Assembly: GCA_030374765.1 (NCBI GenBank)
Contig: JARGXX010000116.1
Location: 930,001-994,000, forward strand
Direction: 5' to 3'
DNA: 64,000 nt
DNA from: Agarophyton chilense
Taxonomy: Eukaryota > Rhodophyta > Florideophyceae > Gracilariales > Gracilariaceae
Below are positions 1-9,930 of the stretch, piece by piece. Position numbers and translations under genes: made by a program. A model generated the notes under the pieces. That model saw only the letters and a list, made by a program, of their open reading frames with translations, was not told the origin of the DNA and did no database searches. Numbering within the stretch: position 1 is the stretch's first letter; each line of letters opens with the position of its first letter.

Positions 1-1
1 G

Positions 2-1345
2 AAAAACAGCTCGACGGAATGGGTCTATCGCATCGGGACTTCTGGAGAAGACAGGCTACAAACCCTGCTTCTGAGTGAGGATGGTAAATATCTCTATGTA
101 AGTGGAAGAACTTTCGGTCAATTTCCCGGAACCTCCTACAAAGGCCAGGCCGATATTTTCATCATAAAGTATGATGTTAGTGGGAAAGGATTCGATGAGG
201 TCTGGTCAACACCACTAGTATTAGGATCTAAAGGGTCTGAAGCTGTTACTCACTTGAAAATTGACCCAACAAACGAAACAATCGTCTACGCTACGGGTTT
301 TACAACCGGGAATCTATTCCAGGGTCGCCCGCAAAGCGAGGATGGGCTGGCAGATGTTATTCTATTCTCATTTTCAACTGTCGATGGGACTGTACTGTGG
401 GGCACGCAGTTTGGCACAGATTTTGCTGATCTCGGGATCGGCGTTGTGGTTACAGACGAAGAGAGCGGTCCTATTTTCGTGGGAGGGATAACTAACAGAC
501 GTGTCGGTCAGTTTAGCTTTGGGAATTTTCATCTGTACAAATTTTCGAGAACCGGAAGTACTTTAGGAAGTTTGCTTCTTCGTTCGTATTCTCGGGAACA
601 ATTGGTTGGCTTCCAGAAACACCCCACTCTACCAAACTCTCTGCTTGCTCTGGGGTCATCATGGTTAGACATACGCAATGGGTACGACGTGTTCGTGAAG
701 AAAGTCATTCGTGGGTTCGACCTAAGCGATTTAGGATACTCGGAGGTTGACATTGATGATGTGGGAGAGGGAGAGTATACTGTCCGACTCCAATCCGCGG
801 ACCGAAGTCATGATTATGCGTCAGGGTTGCTCATAGACAATCGTACCGGTCGCCTAATCATATCTGGATATACAGCTGGATCCTTTGAAAACAACACCGT
901 GAACAATGGTGTGTTAGCGCCATTCATTGCTTCCGTCGATCCTTTGAACGTTTATGCATATGAAGCAGTGCAATTAGAACTGGTAGGAGTGGATGCCTGG
1001 GTAGAAATTGCTGCCATAGAGATGAATTCCGATCGTAGCGGAGTGTATTATGTTGCGAAGGAAAAGAACCAAAGCAGTAACCAATTTCACACTGTAATCG
1101 GATCCTTTGGTTTTCCACTTTCCTGGAAGAACCCAATCAGAATCCCTGCACCACCATCTCCAAAACCGTCGCCCTCCCCCAGAACAGATGGAAGCAAATC
1201 AAACGCATTGCAACTCTCACCACCTGTCATTGCCGGCATCGCTTGTGGTGGAGTGGTAAGTGCTTTGGTTGTTCTTTTCGTAATGATGATCCTGCGGAGA
1301 TGTACAAAAAATCGCGGTTTTGTGAGGCATAGACGTATTCGATGA
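2..1345 (+). CDS. SBBP-type beta-propeller membrane protein, 5' end missing
   Basis: The frame is open from the window edge, so the true start lies outside; 447 residues are visible. The long N-terminal part has repeated blades of the type 'gly-rich turn, aromatic, D-x-F/I-L-x-K-x-D', resembling SBBP (seven-bladed beta-propeller) repeats. A proline/serine-rich stalk follows (about positions 1140-1200). Next comes one hydrophobic helix (about 1215-1290, IAGIACGGVVSALVVLF) and a short arginine-rich tail. I read it as a type I cell-surface protein with an extracellular propeller. Ligand and role are unknown. The ATG-less region 5' of position 254 is clearly coding in the same frame. Confidence 0.7.
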   Translation, partial: KNSSTEWVYRIGTSGEDRLQTLLLSEDGKYLYVSGRTFGQFPGTSYKGQADIFIIKYDVSGKGFDEVWSTPLVLGSKGSEAVTHLKIDPTNETIVYATGFTTGNLFQGRPQSEDGLADVILFSFSTVDGTVLWGTQFGTDFADLGIGVVVTDEESGPIFVGGITNRRVGQFSFGNFHLYKFSRTGSTLGSLLLRSYSREQLVGFQKHPTLPNSLLALGSSWLDIRNGYDVFVKKVIRGFDLSDLGYSEVDIDDVGEGEYTVRLQSADRSHDYASGLLIDNRTGRLIISGYTAGSFENNTVNNGVLAPFIASVDPLNVYAYEAVQLELVGVDAWVEIAAIEMNSDRSGVYYVAKEKNQSSNQFHTVIGSFGFPLSWKNPIRIPAPPSPKPSPSPRTDGSKSNALQLSPPVIAGIACGGVVSALVVLFVMMILRRCTKNRGFVRHRRIR

Positions 1346-2510
1346 CAGAAACGGAACGTGGTGTTCTGAACGACTGGGCGATTGATGTGAAGAATTTGAG
1401 TTCAACGAGCTCGCTTGTAGCACTACTGAAATGCAGGACGACAAAGGAAAAGGGTTACCAGCTTGTTCCTGTAGTTCGGGTCTGATGGAACGTGCATGCG
1501 AGAGGTAAACGACAGCTCTCTTGGTTAGACTCTTCTTCGGTGAGCGGTGTGGTAACAATGTCGTCGCGCATCGCTTGCACGATGGACGATTCTCCCTCAG
1601 CCCTCCTACCATTCTTTCCGTGACATTTCCATTGTTACGTTCCTGCCACTTTACAGCCAGTACTTCCATGTTTTGGGCGTTTGGATTACTTCAGATATAT
1701 TGCAGAAGAATCTTTGCCATAAATAAAAAGCCTTGTTGGGGGGCAAGAAATACATTCTTCAGGCTTGAAACGCCGAGCGGTGAGGACGGGAACGAAAAGA
1801 GCAGAATGAAGTAAATACGCAAGCGGTGATCGACCACGAGGCGCGTTACTGAGCTACGTTTTCTACGAAGGTTTGCTATTGTGTTACGGCACAAATTAAG
1901 AATGAGGGCTTAGGCCGCTTTCGTGAAACAGCTTTAAAGCTCACAGTTTCTGATAACATGCAATTCAAGACAGTTTTCAACGTATTTGTTGTCTCTATCG
2001 CTGGTAGAATAACGTTATCCTTCTTGTTCTTGTGTAACGGTCGGTTTTGGGAAGAACTACCTTGTCGCGTCGTGAGCGGCCCACTAGAGAGCAACTCAGC
2101 GACGATGAAGAGCTCCTGCTCCTCGTAGCAACACTTACCTTGCCCGTGCAAGAGACGACCCCGATAGCATGCGATAGAAGAGGTGGGTAGGGTGGGAATA
2201 TAAAGAAGCAGGTTCTGTGTCGTTGCCGCATTTCCGCAGGAAGCAAGATGATCACGATTAGCAGACGCACATGGGCGAGACCAGCGGCGGTGAGTGCAAT
2301 CAAGGGGGGTGGGGGGGGATGGGATGAGCTTTGTCAAGAGGGCAGCGGCGCTTTTCCCAATTCGACCAACCATTAAGGCAAGTGCGAGGAGTCAGAAGCT
2401 AGGCAGCTTAGGCCCTCCAAATTCTCACCGCGAGCCCATACCTACTCCACTTGCCTCCGAGCGACACATGGCTCCACATTCGAAGAAATGTTTGAGCCCC
2501 CAAGAGGAGA
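1346..2510. other. Intergenic, no gene recognised
   Basis: Only short overlapping open frames on both strands without recognisable motifs. A G-rich run (G6-T-G8) lies at 2304-2318. Nothing else stands out. Confidence 0.5.
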
Positions 2511-2987
2511 GTGTATTTTGTTTTGACAAAAGGTACCACGAAGCATCCTGTTTACAACTACGGACAAACGTCATGGGCGACAAAGAGAGATTGGAACATA
2601 GAGGAACAGCAGGTTGACACTGGAGAACTGCGGACACCGGCTACAAGGAAACGGAAGAGTTCAGAGCTTCGTAAAACCTTGGAGATTGTACAGAAGAGAA
2701 CCGCTAGGTTTCAGCTCACGATGCATGAGAAGATCGGCATGCAAAGAGAAGGTTCTGTTTCGTCGATAAATTTAGAAAACAGAGCAATGCTAATTCAGGC
2801 GAGGGAAGAAAACGAACTCATTAAGCATATACGGGACAGTTTAGAAAGGTGCAAGTGTGGAATGGATTTAGATGACGAAGTGCAAGAGCTCACGCGCATC
2901 AACTTGATGCAAAACAAGAAACGCTATTGGCTCTACTGCAAGAGTGCTGATGCCCTTGCTCATGAGAGACGATATGAAAGGCCATGA
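2511..2987 (+). CDS. Hypothetical charged protein segment, possibly an exon
   Basis: An open frame of about 158 codons bounded upstream by a stop at 2493. It has no ATG until codon 71, so it is either an internal or terminal exon or a short protein starting near 2721. The product is strongly charged and helix-prone (runs such as RKRKSSELRKTLEIVQKRTAR and ENELIKHIRDSLERC). Coding-like composition is the only support. No family is recognised and no confident upstream splice partner was found. Confidence 0.3.
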   Translation: MYFVLTKGTTKHPVYNYGQTSWATKRDWNIEEQQVDTGELRTPATRKRKSSELRKTLEIVQKRTARFQLTMHEKIGMQREGSVSSINLENRAMLIQAREENELIKHIRDSLERCKCGMDLDDEVQELTRINLMQNKKRYWLYCKSADALAHERRYERP

Positions 2988-4114
2988 ATTGTGACTTTGC
3001 ACAAGTGGTTACGATTTCATACGTAGAATCTTTATTCGTGCCAAACTTTACTTGCACAGAGACCAGATTGATGTCATCTTATGTTCGCAAGATGCTCGGC
3101 ACGAAAAGCACAACTCGACAAGTTGCAGCAGTGACCAAAAAAAAAAAGATCCGTACGTTAGCTAAGGCGCCGAAGAACAGTTGAATGAAGGCACGTGCGG
3201 GCGCGCTGATATAAAGCGGTACATTCGGCGGCTCAAGCGCCAGCGAAGGACGTGACAGGGGCAAGTAGAAACGCCAGTGTTGGCAGGCAGCGGTACGACA
3301 TATTCCACGATATCCAACCAGGGAAGTTAAGCATGTCTGCACAAGCCACATTCTGGATATGGTCCTTTCGCACCACGTCCTTTCGCACCATATCCAGAAT
3401 GTGGCTTGTGCAGACATGCTTAACTTCCCTGGTTCTCTAAGTGGATACGATGCTGACGTGTCTTCTTCTTATGAACGCGTGTGCATCAATTCTAGGCTAG
3501 GTAACTTATTTGCTCCCAACTATATCCTTCGTGGGGCTGCATTCAAAGTAGGCACTGACATTCTGTGTTTTCTTCTAGCCTCCTCCGATGTACACTTCGT
3601 GCAGCGTGAGAAAGCTTTCTCGAATGTTGCGCAAGAGTAAGACGAGTACAAGTCGCATTCGGTTGTAGAAACCAACATGAAACACTGCAGCAGCCAAAAT
3701 GAAACCCCATTCCTGTCTTTGGAAGGATCGTCAGGACACTACTTTATGAAAGTAAAAAACAATGGGTGTTAATAATACAAGATCAAAATAAGAACGGCAA
3801 CATCTCTAATACGTTGCATATGCACCCCAAGAAGCATATTTGCGTACCCCAATTCCACGCATATTCAAACCGAGCCATCAGTAAGGCAATAAATGTAGGC
3901 ATGATCGGTCAACTTGGACAAAATGGGTGAGTAATATGTTTCGCATAAGCCGTGTACGAGACTGAAAAAACTACGAAGACAAAATGAAAACGAAACAAAG
4001 CCGTTTGCCATCTCATTGAAGAGTATTGCACTTGTCAAAAATGCTGTGGACGTCGTTGACACGTTAGTTAGTGAGAGGACTTCTTAAACCAGGAAAAGGT
4101 TGGTATCTAGACCC
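2988..4114. other. Gene-poor stretch around the 47-bp hairpin
   Basis: Short frames only. It holds an A-rich tract at 3138-3147, a TATA-like GATATAAAG near 3208, the perfect inverted repeat at 3316-3434 and AT-rich sequence from 3700 to 4060. No protein gene is recognised. Confidence 0.5.
3316..3434. repeat. Perfect 47-bp inverted repeat with 25-nt loop
   Basis: The left arm is 3316-3362 and the right arm 3388-3434; I checked them base by base and they are exact reverse complements. The loop (3363-3387) opens a direct repeat of TCCTTTCGCACCA (3363-3375 and 3378-3390, the second copy running into the right arm). The left arm contains GAAGTTAAGCATG, like the conserved 5S rRNA core, and the right flank reads GGTTCTCTAAGTGGAT, which resembles the following 5S segment. 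It may be a rearranged 5S-derived element or a foldback/hairpin-RNA locus. Confidence 0.9.
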
Positions 4115-5308
4115 TCAACTGCTCTTCTTCCCGGTACTCGAGATTACGGCACCAGATACGATCATGCCAGCACCTGCCATTCCAAGGGAAGTGAGCCGCT
4201 CTCCCAACATAAGCGTGGCAACAACACTAGCCCACAACGGCTGGGCTGCAAACAAAACTGCCGCCTCAGATGCCGGAACTGCTTGCTGACCTTTAGTCTG
4301 CAACCAAGAAACACCGGCACTTACAAGCACACCGGCCCAAAGAACTAGTGCAACGTTCAGTAAAATAGCCAGGGGGGTCCATGAAAGAGATGCTGTTGCG
4401 GCGAGCGACGTAGCACTTGCCGAAGTAGCATTGTTCAAAAGAGTTTGTCCGCCAAGCCAGACCAGGGAAAGAAATGCTTGGGTGCAAACTTTCATAGCGA
4501 CCAGGGCACCGCTGTTTTTCGTTCTTCTGGCATGATGAGAGCACCGTAACATGAACACAGTGAGAATGACGGCAGAAAATAATTCCATACCATCTCCAAT
4601 TGAGCGTAAACTTGCAGCAGCACCAACGGCAGCCGGGGCAGCGGTAAGAGTGAGAAGTGCGACACCACCTAGAGCACAGGCAGCTCCAGTAGCCACTTGA
4701 GGCGTAAGAGTTTCGATCCGCAACGCTGCGGCTGCCAATGGCACAAGCACAGTAGACATTTGCTGCAGGAACGCAGCACGAGAGGCATCTGTGTACTTCA
4801 GTCCAAAGAGCTGCACGACATTGGCAAGGAACATGAGAATCCCCAATTCAAATCCTGCTCGAAGAATACGCATGGTCGGACGTGGTGAGGACCGGATGTT
4901 GGGGATTTCTCGAACAAGGACCGGAAGAAAGAACAAGGAGGCAACGACAAGACGAGCAGCGTTGAAGTGAGCAGGCGAGAGGGCGGCGGGAAGGATGTAC
5001 AGAAGTTTTGCGCATGCAAGAAAGGTTGCCATGAGAAAAGGCACAAGGCAGAGGAGAAGTCTGGCTGATACCTTTGTCTTCAGGGGTCCAAGTGAGAGAG
5101 GGACAGAGGATTCATGTTGAGGGAGTGAACGCGCTCGAGGGACGCGCCCTGGTGTGGCTGCGGAGAGTTTCGGAAGGATAGTTCGAGTGACGGGGGAAGG
5201 GCGTCGATGAATTAGCGGCCGGTACCGACTGAGCGATGCGGGCTGTGCTCGACGGAGAGAATGTTGCAACGTAGTGGCACGCACAAACGCAATGCAAGTC
5301 GCAACCAT
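4115..5308 (-). CDS. EamA/DMT-family transporter, organelle-targeted
   Basis: A 397-residue protein from the first ATG (5306-5308). The frame extends a little upstream, but only to a GTG. About 75 N-terminal residues are basic, S/R/P-rich and free of acidic residues, and begin MVATCIAFV, as expected for a red-algal plastid transit peptide. About ten hydrophobic helices follow in two EamA-like halves. Conserved-looking features are the 'FNAARLVVASLFFLPVLV' helix and the C-terminal 'AAVLFAAQPLWASVVATLMLGERLT' box, typical of drug/metabolite transporter permeases. The substrate cannot be predicted. It is divergently arranged with the ribosomal oxygenase at 5962. Confidence 0.8.
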   Translation of the reverse strand: MVATCIAFVRATTLQHSLRRAQPASLSRYRPLIHRRPSPVTRTILPKLSAATPGRVPRARSLPQHESSVPLSLGPLKTKVSARLLLCLVPFLMATFLACAKLLYILPAALSPAHFNAARLVVASLFFLPVLVREIPNIRSSPRPTMRILRAGFELGILMFLANVVQLFGLKYTDASRAAFLQQMSTVLVPLAAAALRIETLTPQVATGAACALGGVALLTLTAAPAAVGAAASLRSIGDGMELFSAVILTVFMLRCSHHARRTKNSGALVAMKVCTQAFLSLVWLGGQTLLNNATSASATSLAATASLSWTPLAILLNVALVLWAGVLVSAGVSWLQTKGQQAVPASEAAVLFAAQPLWASVVATLMLGERLTSLGMAGAGMIVSGAVISSTGKKSS

Positions 5309-5961
5309 GTCGCAAAAGATAGAGTTAATCGCACGGTAAGAATGTTGACGTTTGTTGCGGGGTGGCACCTACCCTTGGTAAATAAGTAGTGCTTGAATCG
5401 AAGAATGTTAGTACAACTATAGCTCCTATGACTCGATGGAAGGCGCCGAAAATGGATGACGTGGAAAAAGCGATGGAGCGCGCTACTGAAAGCGCCGGCG
5501 GGAGAGAAGAGAGGGAGGCGGTTGGTGCCAAACCGCGGTCGAGGCCATCGCTAAGGCGCTCATCTCTGTGCCGCCGTCGACCACCGATTGCGCTATCAGC
5601 CGCTGAGCGTCCTTTGGGTCGCTGCATGACAAGATTTGGAGTTTCTCTACAGTACACCAATCATTCTCAGACAAGCGTTGCATGCACCAACAGCCGTCCG
5701 TTTCAATGGCGCAGAACGCGTTCTTCAGTACCTTCGAGAAAAATACATATACACTCGAAAAAGCGGGAAATAGAGGGGCAGTTTGAACCTTTTGAATGCA
5801 TTGGAGTGCGAAAACTGCACCGCTTACAGAAAAGATTACTTTGCAGAATCGTCGAGATTTCGCTCACAACTCGTGTGCGTACCGCCGATTACCTGTTGAC
5901 GGCTGAGCATCCGTACGATGACAGATATTTGTACGATGACAGAGAACGAGAAAGAGGCACG
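5309..5961. other. Divergent intergenic region
   Basis: It separates the DMT transporter (-) from the ribosomal oxygenase (+). The oxygenase frame is open back to about 5389, so an N-terminal extension from the ATG at 5428 is possible. However, this stretch is basic and unlike the family, and I take it as 5' UTR/promoter. A short direct repeat (GTACGATGACAGA) occurs at about 5912 and 5931. Confidence 0.4.
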
Positions 5962-7440
5962 ATGCCCGAGACCACTATGGCATGCGCCACAGCTGCCGCT
6001 GGAGTCGGTAATCACTGCTGCGTAGCTGTGAAAACAAAAAAATCATCTCCTTCTTTACACCAGTCTTCCCTTGGAAGAATTAACGCGCCGCCGCACGCCT
6101 TTATCAATCCCCTCCTTCAACCGCTGCTGTCCACACACAAATGCTCCCTGAACCGGAGCCCCACATGCTCATTAACTACACATCCCCTACTCACATCACA
6201 AAAAGTGCAAACCCACTTCTTGCGAACAATATGGGGGAAAAAGCCACATCTCCTTCGCAATCTACTTCCAGTGCACTCCCTATCACCCGATGAGCTCGCA
6301 GGCTTATCATGCGATCTACCCTCTCGAATCATCCGTGGTCGCGGAGATGGTGAAACGGAAGGGCCCTACACACTGGAACATGGCCCATTTACACCTGACC
6401 ACTTTGCTACTCTTCCTGAAATGGACTGGACCCTGCTAGTAGACCAGGTGAACCATTCCGTCCCCAAAGTAGCTGATCTTCTTGATAGCTTCAGCTTTCT
6501 GCCCAATTGGCGGTTTGATGACGTCATGATTTCCTATGCGCCCAAAGGAGGTAGTGTTGGTCCGCATGTGGATAACTATGATGTATTCCTTCTCCAAACG
6601 TCTGGATCCAGATTGTGGAAAACTTCATACACTCCGATAAGTACACATGAACAACAGTTAGTACCAGGACTTGACGTTCAAATACTACGCGGTGGCTTCA
6701 AATCTGATGAGCAGTGGGTTTTGGAACCGGGTGATGCACTTTACGTTCCCCCACGTTTTCCTCACCACGGAATTAGCTTGAGTGATGATTGTATCACGTA
6801 CAGTCTTGGATTTCGAGCGCCTTCCCTAGCCAGCTTGTTGTCAGGCTGGGTTTCAAATGTTGTACAAGAACAACGCCTTTGGGAACAGCTTTTACACGAA
6901 GATGGTGAACAGCTATTGCCAAATATTTCGGATCCAGCGAGACTTACTGACGAAACCGTACAGAATGCGTTCGATACATTGGTTTCCAAGCTTCGAGAAG
7001 ATAAGTTGATAAAACATCAATTCCGCAAGTGGTTTGCAACACATATCAGCCAACTTGCCGAGCCAACCGGAGAAGAGATACCTGATGAAAACGAGGTAAA
7101 ACAAGTGCTGCGTGCTATCATGTCTGAGAAGGCTGAGAGAGGCCTCACCGTGAGGCAAAGGGAAGGCTCTGTATTCATCTATGCATGTGATGCAGAAAAG
7201 TGTTGTTTGTACATCGATGGAGAAGAATGGGATGTGCAGTGCGTTAGCATAGCGAGGTTCATATGTGAGCGAAGAAGTCGAAAGGCTGGCGAATTCGCCG
7301 AGCTCTGCCGCACTGAGCCATCGTTTTTGCAGCTTCTGCAAAACTTGCTAAGCGAGGGTCACCTCTATGTGGTCGATAACACGTATTCCGAAGAAGCCGA
7401 AGAAGATACTGATGCGAGATGGCCAACACAACAAATTTAG
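5962..7440 (+). CDS. Bacterial-type ribosomal oxygenase (RoxA/YcfD-like JmjC cupin), organellar
   Basis: A 492-residue protein from the ATG at 5962. The first ~100 residues are S/T/H-rich and basic, consistent with an organellar presequence. The rest aligns with 2-oxoglutarate/Fe(II) ribosomal oxygenases. The metal triad is visible as H-x-D in GPHVDNYDVFLLQ (H202, D204) and a distal His in FPHHGIS (about 268-269). The double-stranded beta-helix is followed by a dimerisation helix region and a C-terminal winged-helix-like domain, as in bacterial RoxA. RoxA hydroxylates an arginine of ribosomal protein uL16, so I infer the substrate is organellar uL16. The form is bacterial rather than MINA53/NO66-like. 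Confidence 0.82.
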   Translation: MPETTMACATAAAGVGNHCCVAVKTKKSSPSLHQSSLGRINAPPHAFINPLLQPLLSTHKCSLNRSPTCSLTTHPLLTSQKVQTHFLRTIWGKKPHLLRNLLPVHSLSPDELAGLSCDLPSRIIRGRGDGETEGPYTLEHGPFTPDHFATLPEMDWTLLVDQVNHSVPKVADLLDSFSFLPNWRFDDVMISYAPKGGSVGPHVDNYDVFLLQTSGSRLWKTSYTPISTHEQQLVPGLDVQILRGGFKSDEQWVLEPGDALYVPPRFPHHGISLSDDCITYSLGFRAPSLASLLSGWVSNVVQEQRLWEQLLHEDGEQLLPNISDPARLTDETVQNAFDTLVSKLREDKLIKHQFRKWFATHISQLAEPTGEEIPDENEVKQVLRAIMSEKAERGLTVRQREGSVFIYACDAEKCCLYIDGEEWDVQCVSIARFICERRSRKAGEFAELCRTEPSFLQLLQNLLSEGHLYVVDNTYSEEAEEDTDARWPTQQI

Positions 7441-7597
7441 AGTGAAAATCTACTCTTTCATCACTTTGGCCGCGTCAACAAAATATACATAGTCTTTTGC
7501 AAGTTCGCAATCCATCAACATAACCATCGTGATTGAAAGCTGATCATGGGCCGCGATATATGCATGTTTACTCAGAAGAATGACAATCGATTGTCGT

Positions 7598-8836
7598 TCA
7601 ATTCGTAGCAACATTGATCTTCTTCTTTGGTTTTTGTTTGAACAGAACGGGCTTCGCAATTGTCCCATCGCTTCGAGTTGTAGGCTGTTTTCCGTAGCTT
7701 GCCAGCACTTGCTCAACGTTGGTTTCCTTGCTTAGACCAGCTTGCCTAGCTAGAACAGCCATTTTCGCCTCGCGCTCTTTCCAAGCACGAGTGCCTGGAA
7801 TAAATGCCGGGTCTACATGAAGACCAATTGCTCTTCGAATGTTCTCGGTACGCATTGCAACACCAAGCGCCATGGAGAACAAGTTATTTGGTATCCAATA
7901 GCAGAAAACAGCCGCTGGAAACCAATACGTCAGTGGCAATGACAATCCCGCGACTGCTCTCATTCCGGTTCGCATTTGTGGAGTCATCTTCGTTGAGCCC
8001 GTGTCGCCTCCAAGTTCGGTCATCCCCAATAAGGTCGCGGCACAAACTACTGGCAGAGCATACGTAGGATCCATGACTGATAAATCAGTAAACCATGCAG
8101 CGCCGCCATCCACGAAGCTGGGATCGGATTGTGATAGACGTCTTATACTAACGAAAAACGAAATGAAAACAGGGAATTGGGCAAGGGGACCGATCAAGAC
8201 TTTAGCAGGAGCGACCCCTGCGTTCTTCATAAATTCCTGTAGCTCTTTTTGCTTTGTATTAGCTAAAGGCCGATTGCCAGTCTTGATGGCTTGCATGACT
8301 ACTTCTCGTTTTTCCATCATATCTGGCTGTATTGCTTGCATTCTCGCTGAGTTTTTCATAGTCATTATTGTTGCTGGTAATAGTAGGGTGCGTATCATCA
8401 CTGTTGAAGCTGCAATCGCCAAGTACCAAGGGAGGTTGGTTGCGTCATGAGTCATGTGTAAGAGAGAGACTGCGGGCTGTAGTAGAGCGTCTGACAACGA
8501 AAACGATGAGGAGGCGATGTCTGCGCCAATTGTTGCAACGTCAGTTGCCGGCACAGCATCTGTCACGACATTGATGTTTTCAAATGTCGTTAGGTCAGCG
8601 ATTTGGGATTGATCCACAGCGCTAGATGGTGGGTCTATATTGTTTGGAGCGTCTGGTCGAGCAACGCGGTGATCTGTGCCATTTCCCTCTGCATGCACCA
8701 CGTTCGGGGTAGTGACTGAGGCTGCAGGTGGTGCTGTAGACAGAAAACGCGGGTTTTCAAAGAGCAGTGGAAATCGTGAGGATGACGATCTCCTCAGCGT
8801 TTTCGCACTGAGACGTGCAAGGAGAAGTCTGTTCAT
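7598..8836 (-). CDS. OXA1: Mitochondrial inner-membrane insertase OXA1
   Basis: 412 residues from an ATG at 8834-8836. The N-terminus (MNRLLLARLSAKTLRRSSSSRF) is a classic amphipathic mitochondrial presequence. Residues ~130-350 form the YidC/Oxa1 core with five helices: an early PWYLAIAASTVMIRTLLLP helix, the charged coiled hairpin with 'NTKQKELQEFMKNAGVAPAK', and LIGPLAQFPVFISFFVSIRR, then the two C-terminal helices ending near YWIPNNLFSMALG. A lysine-rich tail (KQKPKKKINVATN) fits the matrix ribosome-binding tail. It inserts mitochondrially made proteins into the inner membrane. A long acidic linker separates presequence and core. Confidence 0.92.
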   Translation of the reverse strand: MNRLLLARLSAKTLRRSSSSRFPLLFENPRFLSTAPPAASVTTPNVVHAEGNGTDHRVARPDAPNNIDPPSSAVDQSQIADLTTFENINVVTDAVPATDVATIGADIASSSFSLSDALLQPAVSLLHMTHDATNLPWYLAIAASTVMIRTLLLPATIMTMKNSARMQAIQPDMMEKREVVMQAIKTGNRPLANTKQKELQEFMKNAGVAPAKVLIGPLAQFPVFISFFVSIRRLSQSDPSFVDGGAAWFTDLSVMDPTYALPVVCAATLLGMTELGGDTGSTKMTPQMRTGMRAVAGLSLPLTYWFPAAVFCYWIPNNLFSMALGVAMRTENIRRAIGLHVDPAFIPGTRAWKEREAKMAVLARQAGLSKETNVEQVLASYGKQPTTRSDGTIAKPVLFKQKPKKKINVATN

Positions 8837-9432
8837 ATTGCGTTATTGGAGAAAGAAGAGGATCGAGATGGTGTTGAATTTAAACGAGCAAACACAAAGC
8901 ACGATTTAGTGCAACACCAGAGAAAGAAGAATGCTTTCCGGGGTCGAAAGCATGCCCTGTGTGATTTGTTCAATCATATGAAAAAGATTTGAGTATGTAT
9001 TGTGCTGGTGGTAAAGTGGTGCTGTGCGATGATCCTAAAGTTCTTAGCTAAATCGTGCTTACAGAATACCACCAAATTCTTTGTGGCTGCGGCTGCAAGT
9101 CCACTGTAAGAGTTAAAACAATAGTGCCGTCTCACTCTACAAGAAATGCTTGGTTTCCACATTCTCCAGAGACTTATTTATGCTGTGCATTCGCCTAGCG
9201 TGTCGCTAGTATAACGAGCTGGCGACGAGTGGCAGCTAGCCAGAGAGAGACCGTTGTGATAATCTCTGTATATGATCTGTGATTTAGAAACCAAGAGCAA
9301 AAGTGTTCTATATCGGAGGCACTGCGCGATCGCCGACCGTTTCATCTGCACAGCTCTCTAGTTTTCCAGAAAAGCTACTAATTTGAAAATTAAAAGGTTT
9401 GCTTTCGATTGATCTTTCAATAAGTGGAGAGG
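8837..9432. other. Intergenic, OXA1 / BLOC1S1
   Basis: Divergent promoter region, AT-rich. No RNA gene or other coding exon is recognised. Confidence 0.5.
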
Positions 9433-9930
9433 ATGCTTACTGTACATCTTCGCGAGGCGGAACGAAGAAAAAATGAGCTAAGGAAATCCATGAGTAAGTA
9501 TAAGCCTTCTTAACAGCACCATAAATTATATTCTAATTCGACTACTTGCCATGTTTAGATGATGGCGCACAAGCAGTCCAAAACGCAGCTTTGAAACTTA
9601 GCGACGCCCTTCTCAAAGTTATTAATGAGGATGTTCAAGAGGTATTTTGAAAACAACCTGGCCCAAGCAGAGACGAGTATATCCTTTGAGCAATATCTAA
9701 CATGTTTTCATGTACGGGATTAGGTGTATCAAGCGGAGCGTCAGATCGAAACGGAAGTTCGAAACGTTGAGCGCTTGTTGTCTTCTAATGGCTTCCAAAT
9801 TCATCAGTGGACCACTTTGCTTGATCGCCTCACCGCTGAACTGAAGGAGCTTGGTGATATATCTCACTGGGTTGAAGTTCTGGAGAAGTCTGCAAACGAA
9901 ATCAAGGATATTTCGACCCAGTTGCAGTAG
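9433..9930 (+). CDS. BLOC1S1: BLOC1S1/GCN5L1 homologue, three exons
   Basis: Reconstructed as exons 9433-9493, 9559-9641 and 9724-9930, giving 116 residues. Intron 1 (65 nt) starts GTAAGT and ends TTTAG. Intron 2 (82 nt) starts GTATTT, ends ATTAG and carries a CTAAC branch-like site near 9695. The joined product starts MLTVHLREAERRKNELRK and continues with the helix pairs 'ALKLSDALLKVINEDVQE' and 'WTTLLDRLTAELKELGDISHW', which match human BLOC1S1 block by block (for example FNQALKEIGDVENWARSIE). BLOC1S1 belongs to BLOC-1/BORC, which position lysosome-related organelles, and is also linked to mitochondrial acetylation. All-helical, no membrane segment. Confidence 0.85.

Noticed and set aside
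5389-5961. Longer ribosomal oxygenase starting upstream
   Set aside because: The added ~190 residues start at a GTG or an ATG at 5428 but are very basic and unlike any presequence length; the ATG at 5962 gives a normal organellar presequence.
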